A DNA stretch of 64,000 nucleotides from an uncultured Eubacteriales bacterium (GTDB lineage: Bacteria > Bacillota > Clostridia > Oscillospirales > CAG-272): NCBI GenBank assembly GCA_910586545.1, contig CAJUIQ010000003.1, positions 1-64,000 of the forward strand, given 5' to 3'. Positions 17,793-25,976 of the stretch are shown here, one piece after another. Positions within the stretch are counted from its first letter, which is position 1; each line of letters starts with the position of its first letter. The notes under the pieces were generated by a model. It saw nothing but the letters and a program-made list of their open reading frames with translations. It was not told where the DNA came from and did not search any database. Both the position numbers and the translations under genes were made by a program.

Positions 17793-18257
17793 TTACCAGT
17801 CAAATTTTGTTACGGTTTTCCCGTCTCTGCTTACCAGCAGATATCCACAAACGGAATACCTGTCATCCTCGGGCAGATACCAGGAAACCCGTACTTTATA
17901 AAAGCTTTCTCCCGTTTCCGCATCCTCCATGGTTCCCTGAGATACAAAAGAATACGAATACCCTACATCCGGGTCCTTGTCACCCAGATATGCCTTAGCT
18001 GCAGCCAGAGCTTCCTCCTCTGTAATATGCTTTTCAGAATGATTGGCGGTAGTATCTTCTTCATCGTCCACAGTGGTTTGGGCCGTTGTGGTATCTTCCT
18101 CTGTCCAAGGTTCCGTTTGCTCCGTTTCCTCCGGACGTGTCGTTTCTTCCGCCCGCCGCGTTGTTTTTGACGTTTCTTCTTTTGTCTGACGCACAGAGCA
18201 AGCGCTCATAGAAAGCGCCAGCACCAGCAGGATTGTCGCGATCATTCTCTGTTTCAT
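17793..18257 (-). CDS. Small lipoprotein with Thr/Glu-rich linker
   Basis: Predicted lipoprotein of 154 residues. The signal peptide ILLVLALSMSAC gives a lipobox with Cys at about residue 20. Residues 24-75 are almost only Thr, Glu, Asp and Arg, a flexible extracellular spacer. The C-terminal part (about 78-154), starting ITEEEALAAAKAYLGD and ending GKTVTKFDW, looks like a PepSY-type module, a fold often found in secreted inhibitors or sensors. The ATG has AAAGGA upstream. It lies 14 bp after the DHHW gene and 31 bp before the GyrB-like gene, in one operon. Function unknown. Confidence 0.75.
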   Translation of the reverse strand: MKQRMIATILLVLALSMSACSVRQTKEETSKTTRRAEETTRPEETEQTEPWTEEDTTTAQTTVDDEEDTTANHSEKHITEEEALAAAKAYLGDKDPDVGYSYSFVSQGTMEDAETGESFYKVRVSWYLPEDDRYSVCGYLLVSRDGKTVTKFDW

Positions 18258-18271
18258 AGTTTATTCCTTTC

Positions 18272-19612
18272 TTACTCACTTTTGCCAAGCCCAGCCTGCA
18301 AAACCTTCAAATAATCCCCTTCTGTGAGGGTTTCCATATTATACAGCATCAAAACCTGGTCTATATCATTTTCCAAACAAAACTGGAGCATGGATGCCTT
18401 ATAATACCGAAGGTCTATCAGAATCAAATCGTAATGCCGCGCCAAAAAAGGTACCATGCTATGTGCAAAGGAGTCTTTCAACACCAGCAGCGTCTGGCGG
18501 TCGTCGTCTCCATTCTTTGTAATATGGGTGTACCCAAAGTTACCGCCCAGAAAAGAAGCATACTGATCCTTTTCCTCTAAAAACTCTCGAACGTAAAAAC
18601 TATCGAAAATCGCATACTGCTTCCCGTCCCGCTCTTCATACGTGCATCCTGCATAATCTTCAAACTGCATGGTGTTGTCCTGAATGGTCATGGTATAGGC
18701 ATCCTCATCTTCATAATGATAATAGACAATAGAGTCGGGCGCCGCCCATTTTGCCCCGGAGGCCGACCAGGTAGTACCATAAAAGTCGTGTGAGACTTCC
18801 TCTGCTGTAAATGCGCCAAGAGCCAGTGGCGCACCTCCAAGTGACTCCATTACCTGAACATATGCATAATAGGCGCCAAGGGACGTCCAATGGTGATCGG
18901 TTTTGTAATATACCGCCTCTCCGTCCGCCGCTCGACTGCGTAAAGGATCCCGCAAATTTAAATAGGCAAGTCCATTTGAGCCAGTAATGTCCTCTAAAAC
19001 ACCCCAAATTCTATCCGAATAATAGGAGCCGTAAACAGGCGGCAAATATTCGTCACATACGTCCTGCTTGCGACCCACCAAAGCGGCTGTGCACGAAATA
19101 TCCTGTTCTTCAGCCGCTTGCTGAAACTTTGCAGCAGCGTCCAGATTGGTTTTTAAAATCGTTTCATTCGGATAATCCACACGGGTAGTCAAATATCCGT
19201 CGCTGCCGAAAATTACCCCGTTGTTCTGCCCTTTTAGCTGAACCGTTTCGGAAAAAGCTTTCATCCCCACAAAGAAATCTCGAAAGGGAAATTGATCCGC
19301 CATATAATCGGAAACCTGTTCTGTAAGCTTGCCGGAAAAAAAGTTCTCTGCGGAAATCTCCGGAGCAGAGGCAAGCACCCGATTTTCTTGGGCGGAAAAT
19401 TTCGAGTCCGGCAGCACCCAGAACAAAATTGCCATTACATATATAAACCCAAGTGTTAGCAGAATCAGCAGCACATCTGCGCCGCGGCTTTCCTTTTTCA
19501 CCTGCATCTGCAGATGCAGATAGCGGGCCGCCTCACTGTCTGCGGTAATTTTTTCTTTTTTCACCGGCACGCCTGTAGGAACCGGCTGTATGTCTTTTGC
19601 TGTATGATCCAT
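18272..19612 (-). CDS. DHHW family protein (AlgX/SGNH-like, MBOAT partner)
   Basis: Membrane-anchored extracellular protein of 446 residues. One membrane segment (about 45-68, LLILLTLGFIYVMAILFWVL) precedes an outside domain with YYKTDHHWTS (DHHW near 240), the motif that gives the family its name and resembles the catalytic Asp-His region of AlgX/AlgJ acetyl-transfer proteins. A further Ser-containing stretch, LVLKDSFAHSMVPFL (about 377-391), fits the SGNH-like nucleophile block. These proteins are usually encoded next to an MBOAT protein, as here (21 bp downstream of it), and together they O-acylate exported polysaccharides or wall polymers. The acceptor is unknown; the exopolysaccharide genes at 8-12 kb are candidates by proximity only. 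Confidence 0.88.
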   Translation of the reverse strand: MDHTAKDIQPVPTGVPVKKEKITADSEAARYLHLQMQVKKESRGADVLLILLTLGFIYVMAILFWVLPDSKFSAQENRVLASAPEISAENFFSGKLTEQVSDYMADQFPFRDFFVGMKAFSETVQLKGQNNGVIFGSDGYLTTRVDYPNETILKTNLDAAAKFQQAAEEQDISCTAALVGRKQDVCDEYLPPVYGSYYSDRIWGVLEDITGSNGLAYLNLRDPLRSRAADGEAVYYKTDHHWTSLGAYYAYVQVMESLGGAPLALGAFTAEEVSHDFYGTTWSASGAKWAAPDSIVYYHYEDEDAYTMTIQDNTMQFEDYAGCTYEERDGKQYAIFDSFYVREFLEEKDQYASFLGGNFGYTHITKNGDDDRQTLLVLKDSFAHSMVPFLARHYDLILIDLRYYKASMLQFCLENDIDQVLMLYNMETLTEGDYLKVLQAGLGKSE

Positions 19613-19633
19613 AATGGTTCACCGCCTTTCTGC

Positions 19634-21052
19634 TTAAAACCGGAAGTATAAAAACGGGTTATAGGAAGAATCCACCAAATATGCGGTGCACAGCACCAGT
19701 ATAACAGCACTGCCTGTGCTGATCGCTACGCGCGCGCCTTTGCCTTTTTCATACAGCTTATAAAACAGCCGTTTAGGCAGCGGTGTGGAGGCGATACATA
19801 AGATCGCCAAAAACAATACGCTGCGCAGCAAATCGAAAGCGGCTCCAGCCTCACTAAAGGCGACGACGCCATGACCAAACATATATCCAAGATAGGTAAC
19901 GCCGGCGCTGAGGTCTTCAAAAACAAACAGCCACCATCCGAACAGTACCACCACCAACGTATAAAGATGACTCACAAACCCAGGCATCCGCTGCAAAATC
20001 TTTTGCAAAAACAGCTTTTCCATCATCAGAAAAATACAGTAATATACGCCCCACAGCACATAGTTCCAACTGGCCCCATGCCAGAATCCGGTAAGCAGCC
20101 AGACAATAACAATATTTCGAAGGTTTATCAGCTTAGAACAGCGATTTCCACCAAGGGGGATGTACACATATTCCCGAAACCAAGTTCCCATAGAGATGTG
20201 CCACCGCCGCCAAAACTCCGTAATACTTTTAGACACATAGGGATAAAAAAAGTTTTCTTTAAATTGGAATCCCAGCATTTTTCCAATACCGATGGCCATG
20301 TCGGAGTAACCGGAAAAGTCAAAATAAATCTGGAAGGCGTAAAACAGCATTCCAAGCCATGCCCCTACCACGGTAGCGTCTGTGGCGGAAAGAGCCTGAA
20401 ATCCCTCCCACATGGCACCGGCGCAGTTGGCGAGAAGAATTTTTTTCGCCATGCCGCAAATAAAGGTACGCATACCGGAAGCAAACAACGCAATATTATG
20501 CGGACGGGAACGAAGCTGGTCGTCCACATCCTGATACCGGACGATAGGGCCGGCAATCAGTTGGGGAAACAACGTAACATATGCTCCAAAAGAAGCGATG
20601 TTACGCTGCACCTTTGCGTCTCCACGGTAAATATCAATGGTATACGACATGGTCTGGAAGGTATAAAAGGAAATACCGATAGGCAGTTTCACATCTGCCA
20701 GCAACGGAATTTTTTGCAGAAACGCAAAGGGAAGCAGCTGCAGGTTAGACACAATAAACGTGTAATATTTGAAAAAGCCCAAAATACCCAAATTGATCAC
20801 CGCGCTGGTAATTACAAACCGGCGCGCTTTTTTCTTATCAACTTCCCGGTATTTGCCCACAAAATATCCGCAGATATAGTCCACAATAATGGAAAACAGC
20901 ATGATGGTTACATAAATCGGCTCTCCCCAACCGTAAAAAGCAAGGCTTACGATGAGAAGGACCACGTTCCGAAATGCCAGCGGCACGATAAAATAAAGCA
21001 TAATCGATGCCGCAAAGTACAGGAACAAAAACTCAAGGGATGAAAATACCAT
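19634..21052 (-). CDS. MBOAT family membrane-bound O-acyltransferase
   Basis: Polytopic membrane enzyme of 472 residues (AlgI/DltB class) that passes acyl groups across the membrane for O-acylation of surface polymers. About eleven hydrophobic segments are present, with the family markers RRWHISMGTWFREYVYIPLG (about 284-303) and the catalytic-His region GFWHGASWNYVLWG (about 325-338). An ATG nine codons upstream is in frame, but TTGGAGACGATT directly before the ATG at 21052 makes that the start. It opens the five-gene operon down to 14278. The DHHW protein that follows is the expected extracellular partner. DltB is unlikely because dltA and dltC are absent. Confidence 0.93.
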   Translation of the reverse strand: MVFSSLEFLFLYFAASIMLYFIVPLAFRNVVLLIVSLAFYGWGEPIYVTIMLFSIIVDYICGYFVGKYREVDKKKARRFVITSAVINLGILGFFKYYTFIVSNLQLLPFAFLQKIPLLADVKLPIGISFYTFQTMSYTIDIYRGDAKVQRNIASFGAYVTLFPQLIAGPIVRYQDVDDQLRSRPHNIALFASGMRTFICGMAKKILLANCAGAMWEGFQALSATDATVVGAWLGMLFYAFQIYFDFSGYSDMAIGIGKMLGFQFKENFFYPYVSKSITEFWRRWHISMGTWFREYVYIPLGGNRCSKLINLRNIVIVWLLTGFWHGASWNYVLWGVYYCIFLMMEKLFLQKILQRMPGFVSHLYTLVVVLFGWWLFVFEDLSAGVTYLGYMFGHGVVAFSEAGAAFDLLRSVLFLAILCIASTPLPKRLFYKLYEKGKGARVAISTGSAVILVLCTAYLVDSSYNPFLYFRF

Positions 21053-21246
21053 AATCGTCTCCAAAATGAGAAATATCAAATAAAACGTTTACAAAGATTT
21101 CTTATAATATTGTAACATATCTTGCCGCAAAAGAAAAGGGGGGGATTTCAGACGCTTTTTACAAGATGCTTCACTACAAACGCAAGAGAAGAAGCCTCCC
21201 TGCGCAGCCTTTCTAGCCGCTCTCTGATGGAGAAAAAGATTTACCA

Positions 21247-21798
21247 TTACAAAAGATTCTCGTCATAACAAGCCCGCTGCCCACCAATAAACTTTGGTCT
21301 GGTTCGGGCGGCATTCAGCGTGGCAGCTCCAATTTTCTTTATAGATAAACGAAGCGGCACCGCCACCCGCCGCAAATGCATACCGATTAACGTAAGGCCA
21401 ATGTCCAGACCGGCATGGGCCGCGATTTCCTCCACCACCACAGGATCTGCAGCGCCATGATACGCTGCTGTAGCGAAAGAGCCTCCAGCCTTCGGCTGAG
21501 GCACCACATTTACAGCCTCCGCCTGCGGTACGGCAGCACGTTCAACCACAATCGCCCGGTTTAAATGCTCGCAGCATTGGGCTGCAAGATAAATGCCCGC
21601 CGGGGAAAATACCGACATCAATCCCTCATAAATTGCCTGGGCCGCATGGGGTACAGACGCCGTTCCGATACGTTCTCCGCATACCTCGCTGGTGGAGCAG
21701 CCCACGACAACAATTTGTCCTTTCCGCAGACTGGCAGCCGCAACAAGCTGCGTTGCCGCTTCCGCGGCCTGCTCTCTCAATTCTTCATACATATTCAT
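21247..21798 (-). CDS. TIGR01440 (YwlG-type, UPF0340) family protein
   Basis: Conserved Firmicutes protein of 183 residues with no known function. It carries the family stretch GQIVVVGCSTSEVCGERIG (about 27-45), CCEHLNRAIVVE (about 76-87) and a C-terminal part ending in FIGGQRACYDE. The many Gly/Cys motifs suggest a nucleotide- or CoA-like ligand site, but this is inference. It is 33 bp after DUF3842 at the end of the addB-addA-DUF3842 operon. A 194-bp gap to the MBOAT operon follows, holding no gene that I can see. Confidence 0.88.
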   Translation of the reverse strand: MNMYEELREQAAEAATQLVAAASLRKGQIVVVGCSTSEVCGERIGTASVPHAAQAIYEGLMSVFSPAGIYLAAQCCEHLNRAIVVERAAVPQAEAVNVVPQPKAGGSFATAAYHGAADPVVVEEIAAHAGLDIGLTLIGMHLRRVAVPLRLSIKKIGAATLNAARTRPKFIGGQRACYDENLL

Positions 21799-21831
21799 CA
21801 GTCTCCTTTTTCTTATTATATTCTTTCCAAA

Positions 21832-22260
21832 TCAGGCATTCTTAGCCGCTTCCAACTCCAAAATTTTCGTTACGGCCTGATCCGCGTATTCGCTCAGGGT
21901 ACACTTAGCCGTACCTACAATATAGATCGAGCATCCCTCGCCGGGAATAAGAATTTTTTCTGCCGGGCTGCGTCCCACAGCCTCTGCCATGCCAGGCGTC
22001 ACCTCTCCGGTAAGAGATGCGGGAATCGCAATGCCTACAGGCCCTACAATATAGGACGCTTGGGCCGCGGCGCAAATTACGGGATATTCACCGGTGGCTC
22101 CGTGGTCCGCACCGGCCCTGAGCATTGCCGCCGTTGCAATAGTATTCGTGCCTACCGCCGTAATTGAAAAATCCATAAGAGCCGCTTTGATCCGTTCCGT
22201 AAGCAGAACACCCAATCGGCCCCCTTGTCCATCCATAATAAGAATCGTTTTCTTTCTCAT
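21832..22260 (-). CDS. DUF3842 family protein
   Basis: Small protein of 142 residues found in clostridia. It begins MRKKTILIMDGQGGRLG, which looks like a phosphate- or nucleotide-binding loop, and has a second Gly-rich stretch SYIVGPVGIAIPASLTGE (about 69-87). Its ATG overlaps the addA stop by four bases (ATGA), so it is translationally coupled to addA. The residues GEGCSIYIVGTAKC near 107-120 give two Cys. Function unknown; its pairing with TIGR01440, another small protein with similar loop motifs, suggests the two work on a common ligand. Confidence 0.85.
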   Translation of the reverse strand: MRKKTILIMDGQGGRLGVLLTERIKAALMDFSITAVGTNTIATAAMLRAGADHGATGEYPVICAAAQASYIVGPVGIAIPASLTGEVTPGMAEAVGRSPAEKILIPGEGCSIYIVGTAKCTLSEYADQAVTKILELEAAKNA

Positions 22261-25200
22261 GTTATCCCACTTTCCTCCAGCACGCCCCGCGGCACCGGAA
22301 TACAGTCCCCAAGAGCAAGCGAATATAAATATACCTCGTCAAAAGGACGGCCCAGCATATCCTGGCACAACTCCCTATACAAGTCAATCTGACGCTGATG
22401 TCTTGGCAAAAGCTTTTGGGCTGCAAGGGTAGGATCCCTTCTCTCCTCCACAGTCAGCCGATCTGTTTTATAATCCAAAAGCACAGCACGCCCCGCCTGA
22501 TCTATAAACATACAGTCCACAACGCCCTGAACGGTAATATCTGTTTTTGTCCTGACAAGCTTCTCCCGAAGCGCCAAATCTGTAGTGAACCGGGCAGCAG
22601 GCAGTACCGCGTTAAATCGAAACTCCCGATACATCTCCTTAGCTCGGACCATACGCCCAAATACGGAAGACTGGACAAACGCTTCAATTTCCTCTAAACG
22701 CACCAGCTCCGCCTGCTCCTTTGTAAGGAACGCTGCTTGCAGAAGACAATCCAGTTCCGCCTGCGCGCCTGTTTTCCACAACCTCTCAAAATCGCAAAAC
22801 TGCATATAGAGGTGGGTTGCAATACCGGCTTTGGCAGCGCTGTCCTCCCGCGTCTCATCTAAAAAGGCAGGCATAGGAACCGCATCCGTATCCCACTTTG
22901 TCGGCGGCTGCATCGGATCAATGGTAATCGATTCTGACTCTTCCTGATTTAAAATATCCGGGCGCAGCGCGGACACGGTAAGCTTTGCGGGAATATCCTC
23001 CAAATGCCTGAGAGGATATTCAAAATGAAATCGTCTGGTAAAAGTCTCTCGCCACATTTCACCAGCACAGTCTGCCGGCTTACTTTCTTCTCGCTCCAGC
23101 TTTACAGCTTCTATCGGCAAATTTTCTCCGACCACAAATCGGAAGCACGCGGCATCCCCTTGCCGCGCCGCACCGTCTATAATCCATTCTCCAAGGCTTG
23201 TGCAGGACAGCAGCTGATACGCATCCGCCTCTTCCTCCGCCCGGCAACGCGCCTGCTCCAACCGTTTTGCAGGATCTTCCGCCATACAAGTGATGTATAG
23301 CTGTTCTCTGGCCCTGGTCAGCGCCACGTACAGCACGCGCATTTCTTCCTGCACCATCCGCTCTTGCAGCTGCAGCGCCGCTGCCCGCCGCAACGGCGTA
23401 TCACAGCGGACAAGTCCACCCGGATCATACAGCTTCATGCACAGTCCCATATCTGGGCTGAACAGCACCCGATCAGACAGTTCCCGAACATTAAAGCTGC
23501 GGGACATATCGGAAAGAAAGCAGACAGGATATTCCAGCCCTTTGGAACGATGCATTGTCGTAATGGTCACCGCGTCCTCCGCTGGAAGCTGTCCACCTGC
23601 GTCCTTTTGCTCCATCAATCCATGCAGCAGCCGAATAAAATCGTGCAGGCCGCCTCCCTGCCGTCCGCAGGCCGCCCCGTGAGATGTGAGCTGCTTTAGA
23701 GAGCGACGAATTTGTATATTGCTTCGTTTCTCATCACCCCGGTAATATAAAAAACCAGTGTCTCGGATAATTCTCTGTAAAATCTCATCTGCTCGCATGT
23801 ATCGTGCGGCTGCTCTCCAGCTTTCCACCTGTTCCGCGAAAGCGGCGCAGCGCTTCCCAAGAGGCGTAGATGCAGCGGCGCAGCGGCGTACACTGTACCA
23901 TAGAGGCCCCTTTTCTCCACACCGGATATTGATTAAATCATCCAAGCTAAAGCCAAAAAGCGGACTTTTCATAGTCCCCGCCAAGTAAATATCCTGCAGG
24001 GGATTGTCCGCTGTATGCAGCAGGCACAGCATCAAAATCACTTCGCTGCAAGCAAAGAAAGGGTCCGCCGCGCTGTTGGCCACTGCAATACCTCGCCGGG
24101 AAAGGGCGTCTGCATAGGCGGCAGCTTGCCTGCCGGAGCGCAGAAGAATCGCAACGTCCCCTGCCCGCACCGGCGTACCATTGGAAAGCGTGCCCTCCTG
24201 TAAAAGAGACTGAATCCGTCCCGCCACATACTCCGCCTCCGGATTTGCGGTAGTGTCTTCCGCATCCTCTTGGGGAGGGATCAGGCATATTTCCACCGGT
24301 CGCTCACCTGCGCCGTCCGCTTTTGCACAAACCAGCTCATCCTGTTTGTCAAAGGGTGTATCACCCGCGGCAAATACATATCGGGAAATTCGATTAGCGA
24401 AATCAATTACAACGCTGTTTGAACGAAAGTTCTCCTGCATAAAAATGGCTGTGCCGCCCTGCCCCGCTCCATATCGGGCCCGATATCCCGTAAATACATC
24501 CGGGCACGCGCCGCGAAAGCCATATATCGACTGCTTTACGTCCCCAACCATAAAGCGCCGGCAGCCACAGGATACAGCGGAAAAAACCGCATCCTGCATT
24601 CGGTTGGTATCCTGATATTCATCGATAAAAATATAGTCGAACTGCCGGGACACCTCCTGCGCAGCCTGCGTAGGCCCTCCGTCCTTTGCGCAAAAAACTT
24701 TTTTTGCCAAAATCTCTAAATCTGAAAAATCTACTCGTCCGATTTCCCGCTTTTTAGCGGCAAACCGCGCTTCAAATTCTGTGAGTACCCGCGCCGCTGC
24801 TCGGACAATGGCGGCATTTTGCTGCATTAAGCGTGTCATATCTTCTCTGGTTGGGAGAAAAAACGCCTGCCGCAGGCTTTTGATCTCATCGCCAAAGTCC
24901 TGTCGAACTTCTTTAAACCGCACATATGCATCCGTTTGCTTTTCCGCCTTTAAAGGAGAAAGCCGCGGCTGGGCAAACGCCTCCAAAAAATCACGAGCCA
25001 ACGCAAACTCCCTTTCAGACATTTGGACCAGCTTGCATGCGAGCTCTGCCGATTCCAAAGCAAGCACGCTGTATTTTTCCGTATCGGAGCAAGCGTTCAG
25101 CTCTCCTGCAAGCGCCTGAAAAGTTCTGGAAAAGTGGGCGCCTGCACGGGACATCCTTCTTTGCACTGGTGCGCCAAACATAGAAGAAAGAAAATCATCC

Positions 25201-25829
25201 GCGCCCGTTTGTGTCTCTTGCGCCCACCGATACAAATCTGCGGTACTGTATCCTTCCGACACAATCGTATTCCAAATGGATAGGAGCGTAACATCAAGAG
25301 ACGTCTCGTCCCGTCCGCCGGAAAAACAATCCGCAAGCGCTTCAAAATCTGCCTCATCCGTATCCGCCGACACAGGCGAATCAAAAAAGTCCCCCACCGT
25401 TTCCTGCATTACTTCTTTTTGCAGCACTGCCGTTTGGGCCTCCTCCATAACGGAAAAATCCGGCGGCAAGCCAAGGGCGGCGTAATATGGCTGGAGAGAC
25501 GATAGAAAAAAACTATGTATCGTCATGATTTTTGCTCCGGGCAGCATAGTCAGCTCACGCAGGAGCCGGCGGTTTCCCGGTTCCCTTGCCAACGCCGCCG
25601 TCAATGCGTCCCCCACCCGGCTGCGCAGTTCTCCCGCCGCTGCCTTGGTAAAGGTAACAATCAACATGCGAGACAGGCTGGCCCCCTTTGACGGGTCTGT
25701 CAGCAAGCGAATGATTCGCTGAGTCAGCGTGGCAGTTTTTCCGCTTCCTGCCGCCGCAGACAAAATAAGATTTTCTCCTGCAAAATCAATGGCCGCCTGC
25801 TGTGAAGCGGTCCAAATACGCTCCGCCAT
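22257..25829 (-). CDS. addA: Helicase-nuclease subunit AddA
   Basis: UvrD-like 3'-5' helicase plus nuclease subunit of the AddAB double-strand-break repair enzyme, 1190 residues, the usual length. Motifs in order: Walker A LSAAAGSGKTATLTQRI (about 23-39), LIVTFTKAAA, DEYQDTN (motif II near 400), GFRGACPDVF, MTTMHRSKGLEYPV (about 735-750), VALTRAREQLY, and the RecB-type nuclease signature LLDYKTDRL near 1117 with VDCMF before it. The partner AddB lies 147 bp upstream in the same direction. This pair is the Firmicutes replacement for RecBCD and loads RecA after Chi recognition. Its 3' end overlaps DUF3842. Confidence 0.97.
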   Translation of the reverse strand: MAERIWTASQQAAIDFAGENLILSAAAGSGKTATLTQRIIRLLTDPSKGASLSRMLIVTFTKAAAGELRSRVGDALTAALAREPGNRRLLRELTMLPGAKIMTIHSFFLSSLQPYYAALGLPPDFSVMEEAQTAVLQKEVMQETVGDFFDSPVSADTDEADFEALADCFSGGRDETSLDVTLLSIWNTIVSEGYSTADLYRWAQETQTGADDFLSSMFGAPVQRRMSRAGAHFSRTFQALAGELNACSDTEKYSVLALESAELACKLVQMSEREFALARDFLEAFAQPRLSPLKAEKQTDAYVRFKEVRQDFGDEIKSLRQAFFLPTREDMTRLMQQNAAIVRAAARVLTEFEARFAAKKREIGRVDFSDLEILAKKVFCAKDGGPTQAAQEVSRQFDYIFIDEYQDTNRMQDAVFSAVSCGCRRFMVGDVKQSIYGFRGACPDVFTGYRARYGAGQGGTAIFMQENFRSNSVVIDFANRISRYVFAAGDTPFDKQDELVCAKADGAGERPVEICLIPPQEDAEDTTANPEAEYVAGRIQSLLQEGTLSNGTPVRAGDVAILLRSGRQAAAYADALSRRGIAVANSAADPFFACSEVILMLCLLHTADNPLQDIYLAGTMKSPLFGFSLDDLINIRCGEKGPLWYSVRRCAAASTPLGKRCAAFAEQVESWRAAARYMRADEILQRIIRDTGFLYYRGDEKRSNIQIRRSLKQLTSHGAACGRQGGGLHDFIRLLHGLMEQKDAGGQLPAEDAVTITTMHRSKGLEYPVCFLSDMSRSFNVRELSDRVLFSPDMGLCMKLYDPGGLVRCDTPLRRAAALQLQERMVQEEMRVLYVALTRAREQLYITCMAEDPAKRLEQARCRAEEEADAYQLLSCTSLGEWIIDGAARQGDAACFRFVVGENLPIEAVKLEREESKPADCAGEMWRETFTRRFHFEYPLRHLEDIPAKLTVSALRPDILNQEESESITIDPMQPPTKWDTDAVPMPAFLDETREDSAAKAGIATHLYMQFCDFERLWKTGAQAELDCLLQAAFLTKEQAELVRLEEIEAFVQSSVFGRMVRAKEMYREFRFNAVLPAARFTTDLALREKLVRTKTDITVQGVVDCMFIDQAGRAVLLDYKTDRLTVEERRDPTLAAQKLLPRHQRQIDLYRELCQDMLGRPFDEVYLYSLALGDCIPVPRGVLEESGIT

Positions 25830-25862
25830 ATAGGTTCCTCCCTTCTTTTGTTATACCATGAA

Positions 25863-25894
25863 GCAAAAATGCTTGCTTGCAAGGGCATTTTTGC
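25863..25894 (-). terminator. Hairpin in the addB-addA gap
   Basis: GCAAAAATGC (25863-25872) and GCATTTTTGC (25885-25894) form a 10-bp stem; the loop contains a smaller CTTGC/GCAAG stem. It lies between addB and addA and could lower read-through so that AddB and AddA amounts differ, or bind a regulator. Confidence 0.5.
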
Positions 25895-25976
25895 GAAGCC
25901 GTCAATATCGCAGCCGTGCAAAGCACAGGGCGGCAGCGCCGGTGCAAATCAGTCGTCAATAGCCGCCCCGCGGCTA

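Noticed and set aside
19871..21043. 390-codon frame opposite the MBOAT gene
   Set aside because: Antisense of a multi-pass membrane protein; the predicted product is Lys/His-rich and unlike a real protein.
19634..21052. DltB (D-alanylation of teichoic acids)
   Set aside because: No dltA, dltC or dltD is nearby; a DHHW partner points to O-acylation of another polymer.
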